A DNA stretch of 64,000 nt from a bacterium (GTDB taxonomy: Bacteria; Cyanobacteriota; Vampirovibrionia; Gastranaerophilales; Gastranaerophilaceae): NCBI GenBank assembly GCA_017559905.1, contig JAFYQF010000024.1, forward strand, positions 1 to 64,000, given 5' to 3'. Positions 35,770 to 44,968 of the stretch are shown one piece after another; position 1 is the first letter of the stretch, and each line of letters begins with the position of its first letter. Position numbers and translations under genes: made by a program. The notes below the pieces were generated by a model that saw nothing but the letters and a program-made list of their open reading frames with translations, was not told the origin of the DNA and made no database searches.

Positions 35770-35797
35770 TTGAAATTTTTATTTAACGGTGTAGAAT
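35770..35797 (+). promoter_or_regulatory. Promoter of the PlsC-like gene, probably leaderless
   Basis: TTGAAA (35770-35775) and TAGAAT (35792-35797) are 16 bases apart, and the ATG at 35805 is only 7 bases after the -10 box. There is no ribosome site, so transcription probably starts at or next to the start codon. Confidence 0.55.
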
Positions 35798-35804
35798 AAA
35801 GTCT

Positions 35805-36626
35805 ATGAGTACAGAGGAACAATTATATTCTGACATCCCACCGACAAGACTTCGGGGCAAAGAGGAGAAATTCCGACCAGCAAAGACAAATCGTTTTTGG
35901 CTAACGATTGCAAGTTTGTTTTATTTTAACATGCTTCAAAATCGTTTTTATGCTTTTCGTTTCAAAGGCGAAGAAGAATATTACAACGCAGACAAAGATG
36001 TGCCAACAATACTTTTTGCACCACACTGCAACTGGTGGGACGGAATTGTTATGTACAACATAACACACAGAATTTTCCACAAAGAAATCCGAATAATGGT
36101 AGAAGAACTAAACAGATTTCCGCTATTGAGATACAGTGGCGCATATTCTGTAAATAAAAAATCACCTCAATCAGCAATGAAAGCACTTCAATATTCTGTA
36201 AAAGTTGTTGGCGATTTAAGAAACATGCTATGTATTTTCCCGCAAGGAATTATCAGACCACCACATTACAGCCCAATGGAATTTCAAACTGGTTTAGCGT
36301 TCATTGCACAAAATGCGGTGAAAAAATTTGGAAGAGTTAACCTTATTCCAACAGCAGTGGATTACACTTTCTTGAGAGATAATCGTCCTGAAGTAATGGT
36401 TAAATTTGGAAAACGAATTGAGCTAACAGACGCAAACATCGACAGAAAAGAATTAACTCATATATTAGAACATTCATTGACTTATGCTTGCGATGATTTG
36501 GCGAATGATATTTCAAAAGGAAAGGTTAACGATTATAAGATTTTGTTCAAACAGCATCTAAAATGGTACAGACGAATTGAACAAAGATTAAAGAGTATTG
36601 ACCTTCCACAGGTTGCAGATGTATAA
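35805..36626 (+). CDS. PlsC-like lysophospholipid/1-acylglycerol acyltransferase
   Basis: The 273-residue protein has the HxxxxD motif in APHCNWWDG (catalytic His and Asp) and FPQGIIRP, corresponding to the acyltransferase block that binds the glycerol phosphate. The N-terminal part has a membrane-associated segment (IASLFYFNMLQNRFYAFRF). The substrate (phosphatidic acid synthesis or another acyl acceptor) cannot be told. Only a PlsC-domain assignment is confident. Confidence 0.8.
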   Translation: MSTEEQLYSDIPPTRLRGKEEKFRPAKTNRFWLTIASLFYFNMLQNRFYAFRFKGEEEYYNADKDVPTILFAPHCNWWDGIVMYNITHRIFHKEIRIMVEELNRFPLLRYSGAYSVNKKSPQSAMKALQYSVKVVGDLRNMLCIFPQGIIRPPHYSPMEFQTGLAFIAQNAVKKFGRVNLIPTAVDYTFLRDNRPEVMVKFGKRIELTDANIDRKELTHILEHSLTYACDDLANDISKGKVNDYKILFKQHLKWYRRIEQRLKSIDLPQVADV

Positions 36627-36693
36627 AAAAGTCGGCATCTTTGTGAATGTAATTAGCAATTGTCTTTATTAAATTGCGTTTCGTTTATATTAT

Positions 36694-36765
36694 GTCATTC
36701 TGAAGCACAAAGTGCTGAAGAATCTCTGTTCAAGAGAGATCCTTCACATTCGTTCAGGATGACAG
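36694..36765. repeat. Palindromic dispersed repeat (two inverted half-units)
   Basis: GTCATTCTGAAGCAC...GAAGAATCTC is followed by a diverged inverted copy (GATCCTTCAC...TTCAGGATGAC). The pattern matches units at 36853-36887 and 38764-38911. It is a REP/BIME-like interspersed repeat of the GTCATTCTGA...GAAGAATCTC type. Confidence 0.75.
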
Positions 36766-36852
36766 AAAAAAGTTAAAGATGACAGATATTGATGTAATTT
36801 CATTTACCCCTAACATTCTAATGAGCATAAGCGAAGAAGTATCTATAAAAAT

Positions 36853-36887
36853 GTCATTCTGAAACTCGCAAGAGTTGAAGAATCTCC
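36853..36887. repeat. Single unit of the palindromic repeat
   Basis: GTCATTCTGAAACTC and GAGTTGAAGAATCTC form one unit containing a short stem (ACTC/GAGT) and the same ends as the 36694 unit. Confidence 0.7.
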
Positions 36888-36892
36888 TATAA

Positions 36893-36921
36893 AAAAAGTC
36901 GGGATTAAATCCCGACTTTTT
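36893..36921 (-). terminator. Terminator of the 562-residue SQARLL gene
   Basis: AAAAGTCGGGA and TCCCGACTTTT (36894-36920) form a strong stem around TTAAA. It overlaps the stop codon at 36920 and may act in both directions. Confidence 0.85.
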
Positions 36922-38608
36922 ACGCATTATATCGTTTAAACGATTTTTCAATATTCTTTTGAATTACTGATTTTATCGTATCGTATTCCGTTGATAGTGA
37001 AGAAATTTCTGTATCCAAATTTTTCATCTTCATATCTAGGATATTTTCTTTGTTATTAATTTTAGCTTTTTCTCTTGCATAACGAGCTTCAGCTTGAGCA
37101 ATACCTTCTTCGTCAGTTACCTCTTTAATAAAAGTATTAGTTGCATAGTTACCTTGATAGTAGAAACCATCATCAGAAAGTGTTGAAATATACATATTAC
37201 CGTTTTTGAATGATTCTTGTAAGTATCTATCATCTTTAACGTTAACATTTTCAACCCAACCTTTAGCACAGATTTGGTTAAACAAAGCATCCCAGAACGC
37301 CGCGATTAACAAGTTGTCACCAGAAGTATCTACATCAGTAACCATTGTGAACATAAACATATCATCAATCAAGTTACTATCTGCAACAGTACGTCCATCT
37401 TCTGACCTACCGCTTTTATAATTATCATTATCGTCAACTTTGTATGAAGAAGTATCAATACCTTCCATATATTGTGCAAAATATGTCAAGTAAGCTTTTA
37501 CCATATTTGACAAGTTTAAACCATAAGCATCATTGTACTCATCATCGCCAGGGCTTGATGCGTTTTGGATATAAACAATACCAATATGACCGTCAACATC
37601 CGCTCTATTTAATTGTTTACCAATTTCTTTAGAACTGTTACCACTAGCCCACATACTTTCCATAAAAGATTGACCACAGCGTTTGAAAAATGCAAAGTTT
37701 GAATGGTCAAGACCTCCAGAGTCAGTGATATCACTCAAACACTCAACAATATCCATTGTCATACTTCTTGCATAAGCTAATGCTGCTTGAGTATATGGGT
37801 CCCCTGTATCTAACAAATCTTCAAATTGAGTGAACATATCTTCCCAGAAACTTGATGTTGCAACACAGTCAGTTACAGCCCAAGAATAATATGGATCGCC
37901 ACTTTTTAAATGGTCAAAATTACCTTTAATACTGTAGTTACCATTTAACAAATCACCTAAAGAGATTTTGCCACCAGTACCCAAGTTAGTGTTGCCTTCA
38001 TATATATCAAGGCTGAAACCACCTTGCTCGGTACTTAATCCGTTAGCAAGGTCAGAAAAATCATAATAAGAACTGCTTACCATTTCAATCAAATCTTGTA
38101 ATGTACCTGTTGTTGTATTAACGTTAACAAGATTTGCATCACCAACACCAGCAGCTTGGTTATAGGTAGTTTTCTTGATATTATCAGCTTGAACTTGAGA
38201 AATATAACCTGTTCCTGCTAAAGAATCAATAAATGCATTGCGCAAGTCAGATGATGGCAAACCATCAAGACCTTCTTGTGGAATACCTGCATCACGTGCA
38301 GCTTTTGCCAATCTGTCATCAAGAACAATTCTACCTGAAGAATCAGTAACAGGCATTGGAGTGTAATTATTAAGTTGAGATGGTGCCATCAACAAACCAT
38401 AATTCAATGGCATTTGTTCTGAACCAGTTCCATAATAATCATAAACCAGTTTTGTTTGATTCATAGCATTGTCATATTCCGCAGAAACCTTTTCCATATC
38501 TCTAGACAAGGCAATCTTTTGGTGCGAAAGACGCATGCTTTCGTACTCACAGTCAGATTTTCTGGCTGTTATGGTTAATAATCTCGCTTGTGATGCTGAT
38601 AATCCCAT
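36920..38608 (-). CDS. Large SQARLL-family hypothetical protein
   Basis: I recognise no characterised family. The 562-residue protein begins MGLSASQARLLTITARKSDCEYESMRLSHQ, an amphipathic helix, and ends with a coiled coil, ILDMKMKNLDTEISSLSTEYDTIKSVIQKNIEKSF. The middle (about 70-480) is Asp/Asn/Ser/Gly-rich and polar, with many segments resembling secreted or surface proteins (GDDEYNDAYG, SGDNLLIAAFWD). No signal peptide or membrane helix. The 374-residue paralog (39086-40210) and a 112-residue relative (8070-8408) share both ends. The N-terminal motif could be a secretion or assembly signal. Palindromic repeats flank the gene. Confidence 0.75.
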   Translation of the reverse strand: MGLSASQARLLTITARKSDCEYESMRLSHQKIALSRDMEKVSAEYDNAMNQTKLVYDYYGTGSEQMPLNYGLLMAPSQLNNYTPMPVTDSSGRIVLDDRLAKAARDAGIPQEGLDGLPSSDLRNAFIDSLAGTGYISQVQADNIKKTTYNQAAGVGDANLVNVNTTTGTLQDLIEMVSSSYYDFSDLANGLSTEQGGFSLDIYEGNTNLGTGGKISLGDLLNGNYSIKGNFDHLKSGDPYYSWAVTDCVATSSFWEDMFTQFEDLLDTGDPYTQAALAYARSMTMDIVECLSDITDSGGLDHSNFAFFKRCGQSFMESMWASGNSSKEIGKQLNRADVDGHIGIVYIQNASSPGDDEYNDAYGLNLSNMVKAYLTYFAQYMEGIDTSSYKVDDNDNYKSGRSEDGRTVADSNLIDDMFMFTMVTDVDTSGDNLLIAAFWDALFNQICAKGWVENVNVKDDRYLQESFKNGNMYISTLSDDGFYYQGNYATNTFIKEVTDEEGIAQAEARYAREKAKINNKENILDMKMKNLDTEISSLSTEYDTIKSVIQKNIEKSFKRYNA

Positions 38609-38763
38609 TGTCTTGTCCGAAATCCTTTCAAGTTAGTAACAATCCTATTTATTCATGTAGTATGACGGCTTTTTCAGCCTAAAACTTTAAAAAGTTTATA
38701 GCTGTTTGTAACATTTATTTACATAAAATCATAAATTATTCTCCCACTCTATGAACGAACACC

Positions 38764-38911
38764 TGTCATCCTGAACGAAGTGAAGGATCTCTATTGATTG
38801 AGATTCTTCAGCACTTCGTACTCCAGAATGACATGATGAGATTCTTCAACTCTTACGAGTTTCAGAATAACGTAATTGAGATTCTTCTTCGCTTACGCTC
38901 ATCAGAATGAC
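38764..38911. repeat. Cluster of three palindromic repeat units
   Basis: Units at about 38764-38833 (double, inverted), 38838-38871 and 38878-38911 share GAGATTCTTC...CAGAATGAC or its complement with the cluster at 36694-36887. Together the two clusters flank the 562-residue SQARLL gene. Confidence 0.75.
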
Positions 38912-38997
38912 TGATGTTTCATCTTCCCCTGTAAAGGGAAATAGTTCTGTCACACAAAACTCTGTTCCAAGCGCCAATTTCACACAAAAAACTTTGC

Positions 38998-39023
38998 AAA
39001 AAAAAACCGCTTTGGATAAGCGG
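38998..39023 (-). terminator. Terminator after the 374-residue SQARLL gene
   Basis: CCGCTT (39007-39012) and AAGCGG (39018-39023) form a 6-base stem with a T9 run on the minus strand. Confidence 0.75.
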
Positions 39024-39085
39024 CAGGGAAATAGTTACGAAATTAGGGAAAATAATATGTGGGAAAAATTTAATAGGTAAATCTT

Positions 39086-40210
39086 TTATGAGAACGTATT
39101 GAATGTTTTTTCTACGTTCTTATCAATTATACTCTTAACTGAATCATATTCTGTCTGCAAAGCATTATGTTCTGTATCAAGTTTTCTTAATTGCATATCA
39201 AAAATATTGTCTTTTCTTTCAGCGTCAGCCATATCCATTTTGTATTGCTGTTCAACTCTAGCAATTTCTCGTTCATCCTCAACTTCTTGGATATTTGTAT
39301 CCTGATCAATTGAAGTAGAAATAAATTTTTTATCTACTGCTGAATAATATTCAAGTTGCAATTCGCCTTTACGAAGTTGCTCTTCAAACCAAGTATTATC
39401 TTTTAAAGTTTTTGTTTCATCAGCTTCAGTATAGTAACCTGTTTGTTGAATTCTTTGGAAAATATTCGTTAAATATTGGATGTATTCAGCGTTTTCAGGA
39501 TTTGCTGCAGTTTTCAATGTATTTGCAGAATCTGAATCGCCATAATACGCCTCTGTCAAAGCCATTGCATAGTCAAAGTTTTGACGTTGTTCAGGTGTTG
39601 TACCTTCGTAATTCAATGGTGTAGTCACACCGTCATAAGTGTATGTAGCAAAACCATTAAACGCACCCGCACCTAATGTTGTATAACCAAACTCAAGTCC
39701 GTGTTCTTCGTCCTCGAATTCTAGACCTACAGAAGTCAAATAAACATCCCAAGCATCGTGAATTTTTTGTTTTGCAAGTAACTTATCAACATCTTCATCC
39801 TCTGCGCCTGCAGTGTTTTTTGTGATGTCGATATTCGCTTGAGAATAACCCAAAGTCGCCAAGAATTTATTCAAGTCGCCATTTCCAGATTCATAAGCTT
39901 GCGCCATTTTTTCAGAAATCAAGACTTTTCCATCTTTATTTGTTACAACATATTGTTTACCAGCCGCAACAGTCTGAAATCCTGTCATCAATCCATACGA
40001 AATATCTGTATAAACTTCATCTGAACCATTAAATCCTGTAAGAACTGTCAATTTTGTAGCATCCAACGCTGCAAGATAGTTTTTGTTTAATTGATCCATC
40101 TTGTCAGTAAGTTGAATTTTAGCAGTGGAAATATCCTGACCCGTATTTTCGTTGTCAGTCAAACGAGCTGTAATACTCAACAATCTAGCTTGTGAAGCAG
40201 CCATTCCCAT
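39086..40210 (-). CDS. SQARLL-family hypothetical protein, 374 residues
   Basis: Paralog of the 562-residue protein. It begins MGMAASQARLLSITARLTDNENTGQDIS and ends with a coiled coil, IFDMQLRKLDTEHNALQTEYDSVKSIIDKNVEKTF. Between lies a mixed polar region with a Tyr/Gly stretch (GFATYTYDG) and a paired helix TPEQRQNFDYAMALTEAYYG. There is no signal peptide or membrane helix. The conserved ends and variable middle fit a family of structural or exported proteins with shared assembly segments. The 5' region has a hairpin, CCGTAAT/ATTACGG (40232-40256). Confidence 0.75.
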   Translation of the reverse strand: MGMAASQARLLSITARLTDNENTGQDISTAKIQLTDKMDQLNKNYLAALDATKLTVLTGFNGSDEVYTDISYGLMTGFQTVAAGKQYVVTNKDGKVLISEKMAQAYESGNGDLNKFLATLGYSQANIDITKNTAGAEDEDVDKLLAKQKIHDAWDVYLTSVGLEFEDEEHGLEFGYTTLGAGAFNGFATYTYDGVTTPLNYEGTTPEQRQNFDYAMALTEAYYGDSDSANTLKTAANPENAEYIQYLTNIFQRIQQTGYYTEADETKTLKDNTWFEEQLRKGELQLEYYSAVDKKFISTSIDQDTNIQEVEDEREIARVEQQYKMDMADAERKDNIFDMQLRKLDTEHNALQTEYDSVKSIIDKNVEKTFNTFS

Positions 40211-40300
40211 TTGCGTTCAGTCCTTTCATTATCCGTAATCTATACTTCCTATTACGGACAACTCTCAACTAAACTTTAAATAAAGCTAGAGAATATTAAG

Positions 40301-40320
40301 ATATTGTTACAAAACAATAT
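40301..40320 (-). other. Palindrome downstream of mgtC containing TTGTTACAA
   Basis: ATATTGTT and AACAATAT (40301-40320) form an 8-base stem with loop ACAA. It can serve as a weak terminator for mgtC or as an operator near the start of the next gene. Confidence 0.45.
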
Positions 40321-40327
40321 TCAACAT

Positions 40328-41065
40328 CTACACTAACTCATCTGGCTCTAATATAGTTATAGCTTCCAATCCATCCAACTTTTCAAACTCTTTATACATT
40401 GTTTTTACAGGACTTTTTACATTAATATCCGCAGTAAAAGATATATTTGTACAGTTTTGAAGTTTTGCACTTTGCTTTTTATTTATCTCAAGGATTGATG
40501 TAAAATTATCGACAATATAATCATAGATACAGTCTGCACTTTCGGTCACACAAGACAATTTCACCTTGATTCGTTTTTTATTTTTAGCACTACCACGTAG
40601 GAAAGTTTTTTCAAAAACCCTTGCCATTACAAGAACTATGATAGTGAAAATTGTAGACATAATTGCGATACCATACATACCTGTACCGCAAGCCATACCA
40701 ATAGCCGCAGACACCCACAATGTAGCGGCAGTAGTAAGACCAAAAACGTTTGCACCGTGTCTTAACACCGTACCACCACCAATGAAACCGATACCAGTAA
40801 CTACTTGCGCCGCAACACGAGCAGTATCTCTTGTTCCTAGTTCATCACCTATAACAGAAACTTCTGGGAATCCATATATAGAAAGAAGTGTAAATATACA
40901 AGACCCTACACAAACCAAAATATTAGTTCTCAACCCTGCATATTTATTGGTCATTTCTCTTTCCAAACCAATTGCAAAACCTAGAAATATAGCTGAAATA
41001 ATTCGCATCTCTATCTCTAAATCAAATAAGCTTTTTATAATTTCTGTTATATCTGCAATATTCAA
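40328..41065 (-). CDS. MgtC/SapB family membrane protein
   Basis: The 245-residue protein has about five membrane helices in its first 150 residues and the MgtC signature GFAIGLEREMTNKYAGLRTNILVCVGS (residues about 29-55), followed by GIGFIGGGTVLRHG. A cytosolic C-terminal domain follows. MgtC proteins affect Mg2+ and membrane energetics, and in pathogens F1Fo ATPase inhibition; the specific role here is unknown. It starts with TTG at 41065, preceded by AAGGAAGG, and lies 21 bases after oppC. Confidence 0.88.
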   Translation of the reverse strand: MNIADITEIIKSLFDLEIEMRIISAIFLGFAIGLEREMTNKYAGLRTNILVCVGSCIFTLLSIYGFPEVSVIGDELGTRDTARVAAQVVTGIGFIGGGTVLRHGANVFGLTTAATLWVSAAIGMACGTGMYGIAIMSTIFTIIVLVMARVFEKTFLRGSAKNKKRIKVKLSCVTESADCIYDYIVDNFTSILEINKKQSAKLQNCTNISFTADINVKSPVKTMYKEFEKLDGLEAITILEPDELV

Positions 41066-41086
41066 AATTCCAAACCTTCCTTAAAT

Positions 41087-42154
41087 TTACCTAACCTTGT
41101 TTTTAGGATCTAAAACATCCCTTATTGTATCACCTATGAGGTTAAATGCCAACACCGCAATAAAAATTAAAAATCCTGGTGTCAAAAGCCAAGGTCTTGA
41201 AATAATATTCGTAAACTCTTGCGCTTCCTTAAGCATATTTCCCCAACTTGCGTCAGGTTGTTGTATTCCTAACCCTAAAAAGCTTAAACCTGATTCAGAC
41301 AATATATACGACGGCACAGACAATGTCATTGCCACAATTACAAAACTAGTCGTCTGCGGAAGTATATGCTTGATTATAATACCCAATTTTGATTGTCCTA
41401 TAGAACGTGCCGCTTGAACAAATTCCTGATTTTTTACAGACAACACCATTCCTCTGACAACTCTCGCAAAACCTGCCCAACCTACAAGCGCAAGAATTAT
41501 TACTATCAAAATAAACCTTTGAATACTTGTCATGCCAGATGGAAGTACTGATGCCAGAATTATCAGCAAATAAAAGCTTGGTATTGACATAACCGCCTCT
41601 GCAAACCTCATCATTACAGCGTCAACTTTTCCGCCTAAATATCCTGAAATTCCACCATACAACAACCCTATCGGGAACAAGACAAACAATGCCAAAAAAC
41701 CAATTGTCATTGATATTCTACCGCCAAATAGCAAACGTGAAAATACATCACGCCCGTTTATATCTGCTCCTAATAAAAATAATCTTCCGTCGCTATCTGT
41801 TGTAAAAAGATGTCTTTTCATCGGAATTAACCCTAAAAATTTATAAGGTTCACCTTGCGCAAATAATTTCAGATAATGCTTTTGACTTCTATCTAAAGTG
41901 TAGACTATCTTTAAATTTTCACCGTCAAAATCTCTACGATAGTTATACGTATAAGGTTTTGACAACTTGCCGTTTTCGTCAATCACAAATATTTTTGACG
42001 GAGGCACATACGCCATTGTCCTATCAGAAAAATCTTTCGTATATGGCGCTATAAAATCTGCAAAAAATAATGCAAAATAAATTATCCCTAATACGATAAG
42101 CGCAACTCTTGCAAATTTATCTTTCCAAAGCTGTTGAAGTACATCTCTAAACAT
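41087..42154 (-). CDS. Oligopeptide ABC transporter permease, OppC-type
   Basis: The 355-residue inner-membrane permease carries the BPD transport signature ending in GADINGRDVFSRLLFGGRISMTIG and the C-terminal EAA-type loop QAARSIGQSKLGIIIKHILPQ (about residues 243-263). An unusually long extracytoplasmic segment of about 100 residues follows the first helix (about residues 30-130). It overlaps oppB by 1 base. No ATPase subunits (oppD, oppF) follow; mgtC is next. Confidence 0.9.
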   Translation of the reverse strand: MFRDVLQQLWKDKFARVALIVLGIIYFALFFADFIAPYTKDFSDRTMAYVPPSKIFVIDENGKLSKPYTYNYRRDFDGENLKIVYTLDRSQKHYLKLFAQGEPYKFLGLIPMKRHLFTTDSDGRLFLLGADINGRDVFSRLLFGGRISMTIGFLALFVLFPIGLLYGGISGYLGGKVDAVMMRFAEAVMSIPSFYLLIILASVLPSGMTSIQRFILIVIILALVGWAGFARVVRGMVLSVKNQEFVQAARSIGQSKLGIIIKHILPQTTSFVIVAMTLSVPSYILSESGLSFLGLGIQQPDASWGNMLKEAQEFTNIISRPWLLTPGFLIFIAVLAFNLIGDTIRDVLDPKNKVR

Positions 42155-43146
42155 TATGACGCACCTCCCTTAACTCTAATTCTTGGGTCTGTAATTATCA
42201 ATAAAATATCAGCAATTAAATTACCCAAAATTAGCATAATTGCACCCATCATTAACGATGCCATTACAAGATTAATATCCGAACGCAAGACAGCTTCCAA
42301 AATCAAACGTCCCAACCCTGGATATTGAAAAACATATTCTGTCAAAGCTGCTCCACTCAAAAGCCCCGCAAATTCAAAACCTAATAAGGTTATCATCGGA
42401 TTTATTGCATTTCTCAAGGCGTGTTTATAAACAACTTTGAACTCACTCAAACCTTTAGCTTTTGCAAATTTTACATAATCACTATCCAATACATCAAGCA
42501 AGTTCGCCCTCATCTGTCTTTGCAATCCCGCCAAAGATATTGTGAACAAAACTGTCACTGGCAACACCAAATGATGCGCTAAATCTAAAATTTTACGTCC
42601 AAACGTCATCTCTGCAAAATTTGAAGACGTCAAACCTCCAATCGGAAACCATCCAGTTTTTACAGCAAAAATTAACAACAAAACCGCAAAGAAAAATGAC
42701 GGAATCGCCATCCCAATACTAGTCAAAACTGTCAAAACCCTATCCAACGGAGATTTCCATTTTAAGGCTGCCGCAACACCTAGAGGTACTCCAACAACCC
42801 AAGTTAAAAAAATTACAATAACCGCTAACAATAAAGTGTTTGGAATTCTTTCTTTCAACTTTACGCTAACTTGTTCCCCATTCGAAGTTACACCCAAATC
42901 ACCTTGCACAAAAGATTTTGCCCATTTACCATACTGTACAATAATAGGTTTATCAAGCCCTAACCTTTCTGTTTCTTTTTGAAGAGTTTCTTTTGATACT
43001 GATGGATTTAATTTCAATTCCGCCAAAGGATCAACTGGCGATAACCTAATTATGAAAAAACTTATTATTGATACAATAATCAATAAAGGAATCGATTGTA
43101 ATATTCTTTTTAATATATATAAAAATATTTGCATATTACTCCTCAT
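42154..43146 (-). CDS. Oligopeptide ABC transporter permease, OppB-type
   Basis: The 330-residue permease has six helices and the EAA loop KAKGLSEFKVVYKHALRNA, with the N-terminal DPLAELKLNPSVS region typical of OppB/DppB. It overlaps the start of oppC by 1 base and the end of the substrate-binding gene by 11. The two permeases form the channel of a peptide importer. Confidence 0.9.
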   Translation of the reverse strand: MRSNMQIFLYILKRILQSIPLLIIVSIISFFIIRLSPVDPLAELKLNPSVSKETLQKETERLGLDKPIIVQYGKWAKSFVQGDLGVTSNGEQVSVKLKERIPNTLLLAVIVIFLTWVVGVPLGVAAALKWKSPLDRVLTVLTSIGMAIPSFFFAVLLLIFAVKTGWFPIGGLTSSNFAEMTFGRKILDLAHHLVLPVTVLFTISLAGLQRQMRANLLDVLDSDYVKFAKAKGLSEFKVVYKHALRNAINPMITLLGFEFAGLLSGAALTEYVFQYPGLGRLILEAVLRSDINLVMASLMMGAIMLILGNLIADILLIITDPRIRVKGGAS

Positions 43147-44968
43147 AAATTTCTTCTAAATTATACGTTATGCCCGCAAGCCCTGATGGAAAAATATTTT
43201 TATATTTTGTGCGTATAGCAGTAATTATTATTGGAGAATATATATATATAAATGGTTTTTGTTCATACGCTATTTTTTGATATTCATCATAATATTTTTT
43301 ACGAGAGTCAAAATCGGTTTCCAAAGCGCCTTTTATATATACCTCATCTAACTTTGTTTCCCAATCTAAACGAGGACTCTTTGCATCTTTTTCTAATCTT
43401 TGATTGAACATATGTAATGTCCCATCAGAAAGCCAAACATTTTTACCACCGTTAGGTTCTAGCGGGCTTCCTGTTAATCCCATAATAACCATATCCCAAT
43501 CAAGTGTATTCACCAACTTGTTTACCAACGTATTGAATTCTACAGGTTTGAAATTAACTTTCATTCCCAAATCTTCAAGGTCTTGTTTTACCATAACCCC
43601 AATTGCTTCACGTTCTGTATTCCCTGCATTAGTGTACAAATCAAATTCTACTCGGTTATTATTTTTATCAAATAGTTTTCCTTTTTCATCCCAATAGAAA
43701 CCTGATTTTTTCAAATATTCTTTTGATTTTTCAATATCCCTATCGTAAGGTTTCAAATCTTTATTCAAGAAAATTGAGTTCAAACTTTCTGCCGTAAACA
43801 AAGGTTCACCAAGTCCGTTTGCAATATTCAAAACCATATTTTTTCTATCAACTGCATAGTCACATGCCAGTCTAAAATTCAAATCTCTAAACCATTTTTG
43901 TTTTACAGGTTCAACATAGAATTCGCCTTCTTCATTTTGTCTGTCATTCAAATTCATAGTCAAAAACATTGTGCCTGTATTTGGTCCAAGATTATAAATT
44001 TTGTAATCAGAATGGAGTTCTCTTTCTTTAAATCTTGCCACGTTTGCACCTTGCAAAGTTATGACATCAACTTCGCCCCCCTCAAATTTCAAAACTTCGT
44101 TGTTCAAATCACCAACAATTAAATAAATTAATTTATCTAGATAAGGCAATTTTTCATTATTTGTATTCACGATGTAATAATTAGGGTTTCTTTCATACAC
44201 AACACGTTGTGCAGGAACATATTCTTTCAACTTAAACGCACCTGATGTTACAAATTCTTTTGGATTAGTATTTGTTGAATAGAAAGTATAAAAATAATCT
44301 TTACCTTTTTTCACTGCTGGCTCAAAAACGTGTTTCGGCGCAATCGGTGTTGAAAGCATTCTAACAAACGGCGCAAACGGTTTTGTGAGCGTAAACTTAA
44401 CTGTATATTTATCTATTTTTCTTACAGTCGGCAATTTGCCGTCAATTACAAGAGAATCTCTTGTTGAAGTATTTCCAAAACCATCAAAAATTATATTTTG
44501 CCAAGTAAACACTACATCATCGGCCGTAATCTCTTTGCCATCTGACCATTTTACACCACGTCTTAAGTGAATAATATAATCTAACCCATTAATCTCAAAA
44601 GATTTTGCTAATTTGGGAATTGGCTCTCCATCCTCTGGGCAAGTTGTTAAAAGCCCATCATACATTATCTCCGACATTGTTGAAGATGTATTATCTTTAG
44701 AATTAAATGGATTAAAAGTTTTTGGACCTTCTCCAATTGTAGACGCTCTCAATTGTCCACCAAACTTGCCAACAGGTGCTTGAGATTGCAAATATTCTAC
44801 ACCATCCACTAAAACCGTCTTTGCGTGAGCCGGAAAACTAACACTCTCAACATCGTTGTGCACAATATTATTAACAACTTCCACAGGCGGAACATCTCTA
44901 TGCACGCAAGATTTTAGAAATACAGCGCACACCAACAAAACCAAGATTACATAAACCCATTTTTTCAT
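43136..44968 (-). CDS. Peptide-binding lipoprotein, OppA-type (SBP family 5)
   Basis: The 610-residue extracytoplasmic binding protein starts with a lipoprotein signal (lipobox LKSC, Cys21). It has the family-5 start FNPFNSKDNTSSTMSEIMYDGLL and LKEYVPAQRVVYERNPNY (near residue 245). This is the first gene of oppA-oppB-oppC-mgtC, and no ATPase is seen. It captures peptides or similar solutes for import. Because of its length and the long OppC loop, it may bind larger ligands such as cell wall peptides, but this is not shown. Confidence 0.88.
   Translation of the reverse strand: MKKWVYVILVLLVCAVFLKSCVHRDVPPVEVVNNIVHNDVESVSFPAHAKTVLVDGVEYLQSQAPVGKFGGQLRASTIGEGPKTFNPFNSKDNTSSTMSEIMYDGLLTTCPEDGEPIPKLAKSFEINGLDYIIHLRRGVKWSDGKEITADDVVFTWQNIIFDGFGNTSTRDSLVIDGKLPTVRKIDKYTVKFTLTKPFAPFVRMLSTPIAPKHVFEPAVKKGKDYFYTFYSTNTNPKEFVTSGAFKLKEYVPAQRVVYERNPNYYIVNTNNEKLPYLDKLIYLIVGDLNNEVLKFEGGEVDVITLQGANVARFKERELHSDYKIYNLGPNTGTMFLTMNLNDRQNEEGEFYVEPVKQKWFRDLNFRLACDYAVDRKNMVLNIANGLGEPLFTAESLNSIFLNKDLKPYDRDIEKSKEYLKKSGFYWDEKGKLFDKNNNRVEFDLYTNAGNTEREAIGVMVKQDLEDLGMKVNFKPVEFNTLVNKLVNTLDWDMVIMGLTGSPLEPNGGKNVWLSDGTLHMFNQRLEKDAKSPRLDWETKLDEVYIKGALETDFDSRKKYYDEYQKIAYEQKPFIYIYSPIIITAIRTKYKNIFPSGLAGITYNLEEIYEE

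Larger units (their letters stand above)
38609..39085. other. 477-base gene-free stretch with repeats
   Basis: No supported coding frame. It holds the upstream region of the 562-residue gene with short stems (AAACTTTTTAAAGTTT and GGCTGAAAAAGCC on the minus strand, near 38665-38695). It also holds a cluster of palindromic repeat units and the terminator of the 374-residue gene. Confidence 0.6.

Noticed and set aside
36754-36951. 65-codon frame across the repeat region
   Set aside because: It lies over palindromic repeats and a terminator and has no ribosome site.
40566-41084. 172-codon antisense frame over mgtC
   Set aside because: mgtC is supported by its family signature; the opposite frame is an artefact of codon use.
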